The translations under genes were made by a program, and so were the position numbers. From Linnemannia elongata (taxonomy: Eukaryota; Mortierellomycota; Mortierellomycetes; Mortierellales; Mortierellaceae), in contig JAXBDG010000005.1 in the NCBI GenBank assembly GCA_036320915.1, positions 62,001-126,000 on the forward strand: a stretch of DNA of 64,000 bases. The letters run 5' to 3'. The notes below the pieces were generated by a model, which was not told where the DNA came from, made no database searches, and saw nothing but the letters and a program-made list of their open reading frames with translations. Below are positions 1 through 13,712 of the stretch, one piece after another (within the stretch, counting starts at the first letter, position 1; each line of letters begins with the position of its first letter).

Positions 1-2362
1 TTGGCGGCCAAGGAGAATAAGGTGAGAGTCGAAGACGAGGGAGGGAGGGAGGGAAGAGTGTTTGTTTGTATTTTTTTTTTTCCCTGCTGCAACTAAGATA
101 GGCTGAGTTTGTCAACAGAGGAGGGGGACAAGCAAGGAAAATAAAAAAGTGAAAGAGAACAACGTGGTCGTGAAAAGGAGGAGAATGAGGAGAAGGGAGA
201 AGTGAAGGAGAAGGGGAGAGAGAAGAGAGAGAGAGAGAGAGATAGGGAAAGGGAAGGGTGAGGAGAAAGAAGAAGAAAAAGAAGAAAAAAAAAAAAAAGT
301 AAAAGAGTAAAGGAAAAAGGGAAGAAAAAGGATAAAACGGCAAACCAGAGAAAAGAGGGTAGTGGTGGTGCGAGGCGGAGAAAAAAAAATGATAAATAAA
401 CGATGAGAGAAGGAAGGCAGTTCGTTTGATTTTGGTTTGAGTGATGTTGGATGATGGTTTCACTCGATTGGAGAGTGTGTTCGATTTCGATCACCGCCAC
501 GGACATATATATATATCAGATTTACACTACTTGCCTTTGTTGATTAAGGGTGGGGGTACAGTCTACTACTGTAACAGTGTAACCAACAAAACAACACTCA
601 TTGCTCATCTAAACGTTCGATGAAATGAAATTTCCCGCACACCCAAATAACAACAAAAAAAAAAAAAATCACAATTGTGTTCCACTCTTGCAGCAGTTGC
701 ATCCATCACAATAACACACCACAGCAACTTTGTTTGAGGTTCAACTCAACCCAACCCCAAGAAAGAATATCCGGCACTAGAACACGTTCATCGATCATGT
801 ACGCATCCAACTTTTTTCCTTTTCTTTATTTGCCGAAGATTGCTTGTACCTTTTGCCATCGTACTCGATATTGTCGGGTCAGTTGATTGTCCATCTGGTT
901 CCACCTCCTTGACTGTTTGGTCGTTTGGTCTGTTTGCAATGAAAAAAAATGAAAAACGAAACAAAAAGGAAAAACCTGTCCATTGACACCATTTTTCAAC
1001 ACGAAAGCACCAGTGGACTGGGTGCTACTGAGTATGAGTACCCCCATATATACACACACAAGGTAGCTACCCATCCATAGGTGATTCAAACATGGACAGG
1101 GGTCAAAACGCAATATGACTATTGGTAATACCAATATCATCATGAATGACAAATACCCGAAACCAGCCACCCAGCCACCCATCGCAAATATTGAAGGGGA
1201 ACTTGAATACGTGGTAGGGGAACCACTTGGAGTCAGACATTCAAAACGTACTGTGCTGAGACGTATACAAAACATTAATTCTAGTTACCAGAATATCTCT
1301 GCTCTGCAAGTTATGAAGCATACTTAAGCTCTAGGCTAACTCCACCATTTGCTCTCATTTCAACGATTCCTCATAGTACACGCACTCCTTGTCTCGCTCC
1401 ATAGTCCAATACCGGGTGAAGGGTGAGGGTGAGCTGACGAGAAAGTGAGCGATCTCACTTCCCCTTCCATCGCTGCCTTTCTTCGTCCTCGGACACTTTT
1501 GTGGCTACGCTGGTGGGATAACATTGCTGTTCCACTAATCAACGCTCCCATGGACAACTCCAAAAGGGTTGCACAAGATAAAACGAGATTGAACACCATC
1601 GAAGGAGAACGAAGAGAGGTGGTCTCTCTACTTTCTTCTTTTTTGCTTTTTGCACGACACCACAACCTACGAGGGGAAACTCTATCCTTCCATCTATGTA
1701 TCGAGAAAATGTACGCCCAAGTATCAGGCAACTCCTCCCTTTGTCATTACCTCTGTGGACATGGGAGGGAGAGAGAGAGTCAACAAAATAAACAAAGGAC
1801 TCATTTCATTGCCCCTTGAAACGTCGACCCTACCTCCGTACCCTACCCATTTAGAGATTGTCCAGTCCAATAGGTCATTCACGCTCCCTGTCCCTATTGG
1901 GTTCACCCTTCCTCAATGAGATGGGATGGGAACATGGAACTAACTGTCTAGGGAAATTCAGCTCCGGATACAATGCAACTGGTCGTCATCATGGGTTTGC
2001 CTGCCTTCTGACTCCTACATTCTTGATGGCTGCAACCGATCCCCATGAGCTACAAAAAAAGAGGGAGAGCCAAACTTGACCGGCGCTTATGGGAGAACAG
2101 GTGCGTGTTTGTGAATTCGAGACCGCTTCCTTTTTTTTTTATCTACGGACAGGCTGCATGCTCCTGCAGCTTACACAGGAAGGACAGGCCACTTTAGATG
2201 TATCCTCGCTCTGCCTCTCCCTTTCCTTCCCCTTCCCTCCCATTCTTTTTCCTTTCTCCCGCTGCTGCCTCCCTGATTGCATTTGAATGGACATCTGAAC
2301 GTCTTTCTGTTGAAATCGCCCTGTCCATCGTTTGTATTTTGGGTTAGGGGGTTAACAACAGA

Positions 2363-2408
<46 letters not shown>

Positions 2409-3187
2409 CTGAGCGGGGCCAATGAGAGAGACTACAAACCGCCAAAGAGCATCCTCTCACCTAAGGCAATCGTGCCTTTTTTCATCCCTTCCCTTCAAGT
2501 ACCTATTCCTTGACCCCCCCCCCCCCCCTCAAACTAAAAAGCAACACCGCCTTTTCAGTCATTGTTCTCACCCATGGGATAAGAAATGGAGGAGAGGAGA
2601 AAAAACAGACGAAAGTTCGTCTGTCTGGAGTCAATTCATGGACCCTTGCTCTGCTCGTACCACGGTCCCACTTCGCTTGCGCCAACAAAGAGCAAGGACG
2701 GAGCCAGCTGGTAGACTCTTGCCTTTTTTTTTGTACCTTGTTGCCTCCAACGCTTCGACCTTACACTGCACCCTCCCTCCTTCCTCACCTCTTTCTTCTC
2801 TTTCCCCCTTCTTTTTCGGCTTTTCGCTCTCCCATCACTGTCGTTCCTTCCTCAGCCCTCATCAACCCCATTTCGACGTCTCATAACGACCATCATCTTT
2901 GCATTCACCCACCAGCGCCCAGTTGTTGGAACACAAAAGAACTCATCACCTGGTTCACAAGAACGACGTAGTCCTACATTCTCGAAACACAACAATAAGG
3001 TGTGCAATCTAAGCAGTGTGAACCTGATTCACGCCCTTTGGGGAATCACGAGTCATTCATCAAACCACGTTCACCAAGCTCACCAAGCGACACGCCCTTT
3101 CCTTTCTTCTATCTTTTTCTCTCCCAAGCTGTGCTCAGCCTCTGCGCATCATTTCCTGTTGATATCTCGTTCAGTGAACAATTGTTC

Positions 3188-3229
<42 letters not shown>

Positions 3230-3417
3230 CGCGACGCGATCTGGACGCGTCAATTCCTCTTCACTCTCTGCTTTTTTTTGAAACAGGACGCGACCCAAGC
3301 AGGGACTTGATGCGTACTGATTACGAGATTGCCATCAACATTGTCTTACCTCACTGAGGACAACACTTTTAGGGCATAACTCTCACTTTCTCGCTACTTT
3401 CGCTTCCATCTTCGACA
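1..3417. other. Spacer upstream of the RasGEF gene
   Basis: No coding region is supported here. The stretch holds GA/CT-rich low-complexity DNA, an uninterrupted A run at 2366-2406 (41 nt), a C run at 2514-2528 and a second A run at 3189-3227 (39 nt). The open frames seen are Ser/Phe/Leu-rich translations of this simple sequence without recognisable domains. It probably holds the promoter and 5' UTR of the gene starting at 3418. Confidence 0.6.
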
Positions 3418-6400
3418 ATGGCACCTCTCTTTGGACCTGCGCACATCCCTCAGCAGGATCCTGCCACAACAACGCTAGGCGATTATGTTCAGGATCACGA
3501 GCATGCACCTTGCATTCAAGACGCAGCAACCCATCATCCTGACCTGCCCATCAAAGTCGAGCAGACAAGGATCCTAGGCCAACCACCTTCCTGCCTCCCT
3601 TCTCCTTCTCAATCAACTTCGTCCTCTGTCAATGGATATCAGCAGGGAGACATTTCTCTGTCAGATAGCGAGGCTGAAGTGTTGCAGTTCGCAATTTCCG
3701 TACCACAGCTCCATCATCATCCACATCTCTCGAGTTCATTTCCACCGCAACGCCCCCTACCTACATCAATTCTCCAGGAGACTTTTCCGAGCCTTTCGCA
3801 CCAAGCATCACCACCTCCACCACCAGCACTTGAACCACATCCTATTCCTATCGCGCAAGAAGCAGTAGAGGGAGGAGGAGGACCACTGCCTAATGACGAT
3901 CTACAAGGATTGACGCAGAAATTAACCCAAAGGCAGAGTCAGGAACAACAGGAACAACAGGAACAGAGACATATTCCGATGTCGTAAGTAGACTTTGCAG
4001 TTCATTTTAAGCATGTCTTGGTGTCTACAGTATTCATAAGACAGGTTTTTTTTGTTGGTTCTCTCCGAAAAAGGGTCTATGTGGTTCGTGTATTAATAAC
4101 ACACCAACCCACCATATCATTCATGAACGAATGGAAGAAATGAAAGAAAAGAAGAAAAAAAGGAGAAAGGTGAGAGGGGTTGACAAGTAAAGAGGCCTGG
4201 GCCGAGCATCGAATGGCAGTAAAGAGGATGGAGCTGCCTTCATTCTCTCCCTATTTCCCCACCCTCCACTCCTCCCTCTCCCTGCGTTTTGGAGTACACA
4301 CCAGCCATTCTAATGAATTAGAGGCTCTCCTTTCTCATTCCCTTCTCTTCCTTCTCTTTTCTCCGTCTTATCCCACCTTTTAATCCCTTCACCTTCCTCT
4401 CTTTCTTTTCCCTCTCGTTTCTGCCTTCATCTCGTTTTTCATAATTATCTCATCGTCATCTCACTTTTGCTCTCTCCCTCTTTCTCTTTCTCTCCCTCTC
4501 TCGCGTCCCTCCTTCAACCTCTCTCCTTTTTTTCTTTGTCTTACCCTCGCACTTCACACGAATGCTCCTCACATCCCTCTCTCGCCTCTCGTCCCTCCCT
4601 CCTCGTTAGCACCTGCGTTATCGTTGTTTTCATTTCAATTGCTCTAAAAATTCACATCCTCCCTTCCATCCCTTCATTCGTAAACCCCCCCTATTGTCAC
4701 TGCTCAACCCCATACCACACATTTTATCTTTTTTGGCCCTTGCAGCATATGGAGTGGATAGCGTTTGTCGACCAAATTAGACATCCTTCGACTTCTCCAC
4801 TAATCCTAATCCTGTTACCCTGCCTACTCTCTCCCCCCTCTTCCCTGCCTCCCTTCCTTCCCTCCCTTCCTTTTTCCTTATCCAAATGTGTTCTTGTTGT
4901 TGCGTTACTCATTTGAGGTCCAATAGGAGCCCACAGTCAAGTACCACAAGAACAACTACTCGGAAGGAACGGAAACATTGGTCCCTCGACCAGCTCCAGA
5001 TGAACGGGCTCCGTCTACCAACCGTCTTTCCTCCGTTATCGTCCCCCTCGCCAACGGCCTTCACCACCACCACCACCACCTTGGGAGAAAGTGGGCACAA
5101 CAGTAATAATGGTTTCAGTGAAGACGGTCTCGGCTCTTTGTCAGTTGATGGTGGTTGTAATGGTCATGTCAAGACTCAGTTCCGATACAGTAGCAGCGGG
5201 AGTCCCTCGTCTGGCAAAGTCTTGGTGACACAAAGACGGATTCAACCCAAAGGTACAGTGCACCTCTCTCTCCCTCTCTCTCTTTTATTTTTTTTATTTT
5301 TTTTTTCAACCCCTTCTCTTGTTCCTTTTCCCACTATCCCTTTTGCGCCCCTGAACACAAGAAAAAAAAATACAAACAATACAGAACGCAACAAAAGGAA
5401 AAACAAAAATACACCCCGACTGTGGTACAAAGGATCGATGCAGGCACATCCTTTGACCGCCCTTCTCGCCTTCTCCTCACCCTTCGTCTTCTCTCCCTCC
5501 ACTTTTATCTTACCTTTTCCTCGTCCAGGCAACAGCAACAGCAACAGCAGCAGCAGGAGTGCGTCCAAAGATTCACTCCACCACGCTCGTCGCAAGCGAA
5601 ATAGCCATCACGGAGGACAAAGCCGGCAGCAGCAGGGTCGCAACACTAGTATGGGCGATTGTCACTCTACCCTTCAACATTCGCACCAACAGAACTCTCA
5701 ATCTGAGCCCCTGCCGTCATCGTCTCCCCGTAACGAGTCGTTAGCATGGGTGCTTCCTCCGATCCCCTCCTTTGAGGAGCTCAGTCTTCGCTTTGACAGG
5801 AGTCGCACTAGCAGTATGAATGCCATTGTCGAAGGCGAGCATCTCCGAGCAGAGTCTCAGCAACGGCCGCAGGAGCAGCAGATCCAAGATCAGAGGGATA
5901 TTCATCGTGGTGTCACAAACGCTCTCCTCCAAGCTGCTGAGAGCAACAGCAACGGCGTTTATGAATCAGGATCGGGAGGTGGTTGGATTGGAGAGCATGC
6001 AGCTGGAGAAGAGGACGATGTGTTGGTTATGCCGGACATAATACCCGACACCCATCCGTCCATCTTTGACGACATTCTCTCGGACGACAATGAGGCGTAC
6101 ATCATCTGGAGCACACCATCAACAAAAACCAAGCAACAAGCACCACTCTCAACGTCGACGGCAGGACCGTCTTCAGGAGGGGTGTCTTCAGGTGCAGCGT
6201 TACCAGAATCAGTCAAGCACCCCGCAGGATCGGATGCATCTTCGTCAGCAGCGACAACACAACAACAACAACAACCATCGTCATCGTTGGACAAAGGAGC
6301 GACCTCTGCGGGACAGGATCGTTCCACGAAGAAGGGATGGTCGACCATTGAACCCCTGAGTGTTCGTATCAAGGAAGCCAATCGGTCAACAGATACCCTT

Positions 6401-9400
6401 AACTCGCTCGGTCAATCAAAACCAACCAAGCAGGACGGTAGCAGCACACCCACCACTACCACCGCCACCGCCATCACCTCAGGAAGCAATCTTCGATCTC
6501 CGAAAACACCGACCACAACTGCTACCCCCGCAACTACTACCACCGCCACAGAGCTTCAGCAAAAGAACAGAGTGATCATGGCCGCCACTGTCGAGAAGTT
6601 GATAGAGAAGTTGACGAGTGAGATTGGTAAGTTTAGCAGATGAGGCATAGAAGAGATCTATCTCTCTTTCCCATGTGCCCATCTTTGTCAGCGTTTTCTT
6701 ATTCTTTTGTGTTTGTTTTCCCGCCCTTTCGGAGTCTCAACACATCTCTCTTCCAACGTCTTTTTTGTTTTGTACCTCGTTTTCTAATCCATCTTTGTTT
6801 TCCTTTGACTTTGGTAGACTACACGTTCCTGACGGACTTTTTCCTCATCTACCGACTCTTCATCACACCAATGGCACTCCTAAAACTCATCATCGTCAGG
6901 TTCCATTGGGCTCTAGTCGATGACTCCCCCCAGCGACAGATTGTACGGATCAGGACATTTGTCACCTTACGCCATTGGCTCCTCAACTACTTTGAATTTG
7001 ACTTCATGCGATCCAAGGACCTCCGCCAGACGTTGGGGCTTTACCTTCGCTCCTTGACAAAGCATCCCAGGGTGACGAACAGTATGCGTGAGCAGCGGAT
7101 TGTCAAGGAGTTGAGACGGTATGTTCAGAGTCTGAAGACGATCCATTACCGGAAGTTGGCTCAGCAGAAACTGGAGAAGCAGAGTCGTAAGCAGCAGCAG
7201 CAGTTGATGGTTGAACGAAGGCGTCGTCTTCAGGCCAGGAGATCCTCCGCAGGAGGTCGTGGAGGTATTTTTATTTTTATGTTGTTGATTTTTTTGCGTC
7301 TTATGCTGCATTGGGATTGTTGCTTGTGCATGATGAAAGGAGAGGGGAGGAAACATTCCTGTCACTTTTTTTTTTTGATTTTTTAACAAACACCCCCTTA
7401 TTTTTCTTACCACATAGGTTCTTATTTTGTTGACCACCCAGGGTCTGGAAATATTCACTCTACCACCCCTCAGGGCCAGTCATCCAGCAACAGCAACAGC
7501 GTCATCCTTGGTACTACTACTCCCACCAACAGACAAAGCATTGAGTCGGAGGCATTGACCGAAGGGCTCGCGGTCGAGTTCCGATCCAGCGACCAGTCGG
7601 AGGATGACTCTGATGACATGGACGAGGACGACTATTTTGACGAAGACGACGAGGACTTCTCTGACGAGGATGAGGATCTGTACGACGATCAGGATGAGGA
7701 TAACGGTCAGGGTCTGTACTCAGGATCGGGAACCTCGGCAGAGGATGATAGGTTTGAGCCCTCGTCCGAGAACAGTCTGTATGATAGCGAGTACGATTCG
7801 GAGTACTCGGATTCTGTAGAGGGGGAGGATAACCCTGCGGAGAATGATGAGCAGGATCAACAACGGTCCACATTGGAGACCGTAAGCGGTGGCGTCAAGA
7901 GGAATGCAGAGGTAGAAGGTCTGGCGATAAAATCAGCACAGCAGGAGGAAGACCTACAGTCAGAGTGCCACCTCCCCTCACCAGCATTCTCTCCGCGGTC
8001 AGGCAAGATCGTCCACAAAGGAGGCTCGGGCTCCTTCAGTTCCCGTCTGGGACCGAGCGCTGGTAGCTCGGCAGCATCCAGAAACCGTGCTCGAGGGACA
8101 CGTCCAGGCCTACCCGATTTCCAAGCTGGATTCAATGCCAACAACAACAGCAACAACAACAACAACTCCAAAATCAATCCTAGCCCGCTTCACCAGACCT
8201 CCTCTGGCGTAGGCGTCGGCGCTGGCGCCGGGAGTAGGAGAGGTAGTCGGGCAAAGACACATTCTCGACCACTTTCGACTTTCCAGCCACTGTTGTCGCC
8301 TCCACTCTCTGCTGCCCCGCTTTCTCCCCGGGGTTCACTTCGATCCGTTGAGCCTTATATGAACCCGCCACCGAGGTCGGTGGCCTCGATCGAGAAAAAG
8401 AAGCCTTGGTCCCGGTACATGAGCGCCACTGTTGGTCGACTGTCAAAGATGAAGCGCGTCTTTACTTCCCACGCCCACAGGAACGATGGTCGATCTGAAG
8501 AAGGTGGAGGGGGAAGTGGTACTAGAAGCAACATGGGTTCTGGTCGAACACGGTCTGATCGATACTGGCGAGGCAACTTGTCGGATCCTGAGGGCGAGAA
8601 GATGTCGTACTTATTGGCTTGTCCTGGGATGAACATCCTCCTCTCGAATTCTGAGGACCGTCATGGATCTTTTGGTCGTGGAGGATCCGGAAATAAGCGA
8701 AGAGGGCGGTTGAACAAGGAAGATAGGCGGAGTGGGTGGTCGAGTGATGGAGATTACTCGCAGAATGAGGTTACCCGTCAGAGGAACCAGGAGATGCTTT
8801 CGAACGCAGGCGACCAGGAGGAGGAACCCATCGAGGGCAGTGGCAGCAGGAACATGAGCGAACCTTCACCGTCCCATGACCATGTCCAACACCAAGGCCA
8901 CTCTCATCATCACTCAGCCGTCACCTATGAACAAGTCTCGACACCGACCGCGGATAGCGCAGGTCAGTTTGATAGCGATGTCCAGGAGGTCGAGTCGTAT
9001 GACGTGGATAGTGAGACCGGCGGTAAGAGCATCTGCTCAGAATGTGAGCGCGAGCAGTACTTTTCTAGCCCCGCGGCCTTGCAGAGACCCATCTCCTTGA
9101 CCGTCGATACCGCCGACGAGGACGAAGAGGAGGACGCCCAAGTCGAAGCAGGAGACGCCGGATCACACGCCGATCCTGATTCGACCCCCGAGGAGTGTCA
9201 CTGCCAAGGAGAATGCAAGTGTACCAAGGAAATTGACACCGCAGACCACCAATTGACGAGTAGTCGAGGCCCGAACCTCCGCAGGACCAGCCAACGCAAC
9301 CGTCCCGCTCAGGATCAGCGAGCGTCCTGGATGACCTTATCGTCAACGACGTCGTCAATGTTTGGACCATTGTTGAATGGGAACCATTTACCACCTCGGC

Positions 9401-12129
9401 AAGCTATCCAGCAGAGAGGCACTCTTGCGAATGTTGATCGGTTTGTAGAAAGGTTTTATAATAACCAGGCGAGTGAGGTGAGTGCTGGTGGAAGTGATTT
9501 GCGAGCAACATTCGAGTCGTCTGAGGTGCCCGTTGGGGAGACTGCTATTGCACAGCCTGTTCAGGTTCAAGGGGATTACATTGCAGAGTCTGCCAGCATC
9601 CATCCTCTTGCTGCTGATACGCACCCTGTCGGTCCCTTGACACCCCTCATCGCTCCTAGTCCTCTTTTCAGCAACCAAATTGAAGGTCCTCATGGGCTCA
9701 TTCAGTCCCAACCATCCACCTCAAGACCTACCAAACCAGCAATGAACCCCGGCCGCTCCAACTCCCAACCCAACCTCCTCACAGCCTTCTCTGACGCCAT
9801 CCTCCAAAACGAAGGCAATAGCGTTGCACCCTGGAACCCCCATCCTCAGCATCACCATCATCGCCAAGGACGCAACCCGCACAAGCTAGACAACTGTCGT
9901 CACACAAACAACACCCATCGATCTCCACAAACGCCTCCCAACCAGATCTCTCACCGCCCCTCCCTCCACCAGCAGCGCCATCAGTACTCATTTGACCATA
10001 CCAGCACCCGACGTGGAAGCCTTGACCCTTCTATCACCAATCATAGCCAAACAAGTTATTCTGCTTCTTCCCCCCGTCATGACCGACCCCGTCTCCCGCC
10101 TCCTCTCCCTCCTGCCACTCCACAGAAACCTCGACTCCAGATCCAAATCGGCAACCCACCACGTCTTCTACGACCTCAACCTGTAGAGCCGGTATCGATA
10201 GTGCTGCAGTACAGTTCTGAACTGATCGCCCAACAGCTGTGTTTAATCGAACGCGAGATGTTGAGTCAGGTACAGTGGTATGAGCTGGTCGATGCTGGAT
10301 GGACCAAGAAGAAGGCTCCTTCTATCAAGGCGAGTTCCCCAACTTCTTCGCAGGAGGAGCCGTCCAAGGGGAGTGGGTCGTCGGTGGTATCTTCGATTCG
10401 GATCGACGAGACCAGTTTGGTCCCTGCTGCTGCTTCTGCTGCTGCTGCCGGAAGTGGAAGGAGGGCGAGTGTATTAGAGAGTGGGTTAGAGAGTGGCGGT
10501 GGAAACAGGAATGATCACAATTCTGCGCAAAGGTCTGAAGGTACTGTAACACCTACTCCCCGAGTCGTCGATGGTAGTGGAGGAGGAGGAGAAAGCGCAA
10601 GTAGACCTGTAAAGGAGAAGAAGAGCTCAAAAGCGGTGGAGGATAGTCTTGGAATCAAGCGACTTGTCGATCGCTTCAACCTTGTAAGTTTTCTCTTCTA
10701 TTTTTTTTTTCTTGTGTGGCTCAACGATTCTAATGCATGTTGCAAAATATGCTTATTATGTGCTGAACTAACTAACAACGTTTGTCCTGTGCATAGACAT
10801 GTCAATGGGTGACTTCTGAGATTGTTCGCACAAAGGATCTTCAGCAGCGGGTTAAAGTCGTTGAGAAATTCATTCGCATCGCCCATGTAAGGTTTCCACT
10901 CCCCCCCCTTTATATCACTCGCTCTCTTTTTTGTTTACGTGTAAATAATTTTATAACGTTTTCTAACTATTTTTCTCCATTCCAACAACCCATCCCTCGC
11001 CAACAAAAAAAAAAAAAAACCCTCAAAAAACAGACATGCTACAACCACTCAAACTTCAGTTCGCTAATCCAACTGATGCTGGGCCTACAATCGTATAACG
11101 TCTCCCGTCTGAACCAGACATGGGCTCGTGTACGTGCTCAGGAGATGAGGATCATGGAGGATCTTGTCGAGTACACGTCGCCGTTTCATAATTGGAAACA
11201 CCTTCGGGATGATATGAAGAGTATTGCAGACGAGTGGGGTGGATCCGGTTCTGGTGGTGGTGGAGGTGCGAGTACAGTACCTGCTACGACTGAAAAGGTT
11301 CCCCCTACCTCGGGTAGTACAATGACGTCCTCGTTCTTTGGGAAGAGACGACCCTCGAAGGATTCTACTATGGCTGCTGCTGCTGCTCTGGCTTTGCAGT
11401 ATAAGGGAACGGCGTCCTCGTCTGGTTTAGGGTCGAAGGTCTCATCATCGACTACTCATGCCAAGGAGAAGGAGTTGAAGATGAGTCAACAGGACAAGGA
11501 TGCTACTGCTGCTGGCAAGGCCAGCCAGCCTAAAGGATGTATTCCTTTCCTCGGTACGATCTACAGTGTTATATTTGGAACTGCTTTCCTTGTTCACGTC
11601 GTTTCGTTGTTCGTATTATTTTTCTTTATCTCTTTCGTTTCGTTGTACTTACTTTTATGTCTAATATTTGTGAAAAAAAAAAATAGGCCTCTATCTGTCC
11701 GATCTGGTGTTTAATGCAGAATTACCTTCCTATGTCGACCCAACCACCCACAACAACCAACAACAACAACAGCAGCAACAGCCACAAGGATCATCTCAAG
11801 CATCATCGAGACGCCCATCCACATCAACATCCGCAACAGCGACCTCCACCACCGCACCACCACCACCCATATCATCAACCTCGACAAACTCCTCCTCCTC
11901 CCACCAACCCACACCACCCACAACAACCACCGAACCATCACCACGATTGTTGGTGAACATTCATAAGCACCGAACAACGGCAACGATCATCAAGCGGATC
12001 TTGACGTTCAAGACATTGGCGGGGAGGTATCCTTTTGAACAGGATCCGGGTGTGAGGCAGGTGTTGATGGCTATTCAAGGGTTGGATCCTGTTGAGATTT
12101 CGAGGTTGAGTAGTACCTGCGAGGGATGA
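3418..12129 (+). CDS. Giant Ras guanine-nucleotide exchange factor (RasGEF_N + CDC25 domain)
   Basis: Predicted exons: 3418-3983, 4927-5252, 5529-6626, 6818-7264, 7418-10683, 10797-10886, 11034-11553, 11687-12129 (2,251 aa). The protein should activate a Ras-type GTPase by GDP release. A RasGEF_N (REM) domain starts near residue 664 with DYTFLTDFFLIYRLF. A CDC25 catalytic domain starts near residue 1735 and contains QLCLIEREM, the NFSSLIQLMLGL block, LNQTW and GCIPFLGLYLSDL, which are family hallmarks. About 900 disordered residues separate the two domains, including a strongly acidic Asp/Glu tract encoded at about 7590-7710 and Asn, Gln and His runs. The catalytic domain itself is interrupted by Ser/Gly/Ala-rich inserts. 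The N-terminal 660 residues have no domain I recognise. REM and CDC25 split far apart recalls fungal Lte1-like GEFs, but Cdc25 or Bud5 orthology cannot be excluded. The first intron is long (943 bp) and is the least certain junction, so an extra small exon is possible. Confidence 0.92.
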
Positions 12130-13255
12130 TTTTGAAGAAAGGAAGGAAAGTGGGTTACTTTTAGAAGGGAGTTTGGAAGATGCAGGAGGAGGAGGAGGAG
12201 GAGGAGGAGGGAGTAGAAAAAAAATGTGTGCAACCTAACCCGTCGTCGTGTACAACAGTAATCGTTAAGAAAGTAATATTTATGATATAGAAAGAACACA
12301 AAGCAAATACAAACAACTTTGACATAGATATTTTTTTTTTTTTTTTTTTTTCTAAAATGGGAGGGGGATTCCTAGCAGCAAGGGGCGATCGATTATGATT
12401 GTTTTTTTTCGTTTATTTGTATATATATTTTTTTTTTGCAGAAATGCATACGAAAAACTGTGGTGGTGGTGGGGGGGGGGGGGGGGGGGGGGGTGACTAT
12501 TAGGATACATTACTAAGGAGGGATGTTGTTGAAGAGACGAAAGGAGGATAAAAAACAAGAGAGAGAGAAAGATAGAGAGTGTAGACGACCAAAGTCGGAG
12601 AAGAGAGTTGAGAAATCTCCGGCGAGGGTTGAAGGGTATGGTGGTTTTTTTTTTGCGCCCAGAGGGTTTGTGTGAGATTGGTGAGTGGGATGGTGTGATG
12701 TGGAACAACAAAAAAAAAGAAAGGATAGAAAAAATAGCAAAGAAATGGGTGAGAATATTGAACACGGTGAAGATGGTTGTATGTAAGATACGTAGATGGT
12801 GGTGACAAATTAAACAAGGTCGATGGAAAACAACTTTAACGAAGGAAAGAAAAGGGACCATGGGGTTCTATCCCGACCAAGAATGAAAAATACGTGGTAA
12901 CCCATGGTCCCAAATGCTTGCTCTTTCTTTCTAATTTCCATGTGGATGCAATGGATGGGTAAGGGGGGTCTGTCGTTTGTTGTGATTGTTTGTCGATAGT
13001 TTGTTTAGGTCTTCTTGTTTGTATGTGTGTTGTGTTGTTTGTGTGAGAGCGTGCATAAATTGCTCTCTTTCTCCTTCTCTCCTCCTACTCCCTTTGGATC
13101 CATGGTGACAACGAACGGAAGGGAGGGGGATGCGAAAAGGAAAGAGGCAGAGAAGAAAGAAAAATGAAAAACGAGCGCCATACAAAGGGACAACAACAAG
13201 AAATTGGAGCGAGTAGGAGGCGGAGGGAAGAAAAGTTATGGGAGGAAGGAGGCGT
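12130..13255. other. Spacer between convergent genes
   Basis: Holds the 3' UTRs of the RasGEF (+) and G-gamma (-) genes. A GGA microsatellite lies at about 12187-12211, a T run at 12331-12351 and a G run at 12471-12493. No gene is supported. Confidence 0.6.
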
Positions 13256-13712
13256 CTACATGACAGAGCATCCGCATCCTGCAGTCTTGGCCTCGAAGGG
13301 ATCATCCTTAACATCCAAGTCACCCCAGACGGTCGGGATGAGCATATCCCTCTGTGTTTGGCAGTATTGAATCAAGCTAGACGAAGTGAAGGTTAAAGAT
13401 GAAAGGATAGAAAAGCGTGTTAGTGCCGTAGTGTTTTGTTTCTTTCTTTCACAGTCTTAATTATCCTTTGTGTTCGAGTTCGTGTTCATGTTTTCTTTGG
13501 TCTGTGATGCCTTCGAATTGGACTTCTTGCACAATCGTGTTGTTGTCCAAAGTCCGCCGAAAATTGTCTTAGAAAAGCGAAAACAGGACGAAAGCCAAGC
13601 GAGAGACTTACAGTATGCTGGCTTGAGAGACCGAAATACGGTTACGCTCGAATTGCTCGCGCAGTTTCCTGTTGTGCTCCAACTGGCGCTGGAGGCGCGC
13701 CTCTGTCGTCAT
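13256..13712 (-). CDS. Heterotrimeric G-protein gamma subunit
   Basis: Two exons on the minus strand, 13612-13712 and 13376-13256, are joined across a 235-bp intron with a GTAAGT donor and CTAG acceptor. They give 73 residues starting MTTEARLQRQLEHNRKLREQ and ending GCGCSVM. The short coiled-coil N-terminus with an LEHN-KLREQ block, the central SLIQYC-like helix (here LLIQYCQTQRD), the DPFE segment and the C-terminal CaaX box CSVM are those of fungal G-gamma (Ste18 family), which pairs with G-beta at the plasma membrane after prenylation. A second Cys two residues before the CaaX Cys could be palmitoylated, as in yeast Ste18. The length fits the family. Both exons are too short to stand out as open frames. 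Fungi of this group can carry several G-gamma genes, so no symbol is given. Confidence 0.9.

Noticed and set aside
8130..8180. CAACAA/AACAAC tandem repeats resembling a repeat array
   Set aside because: They are coding poly-Asn/poly-Gln microsatellites inside the RasGEF; no CRISPR array or spacer structure exists in the window.
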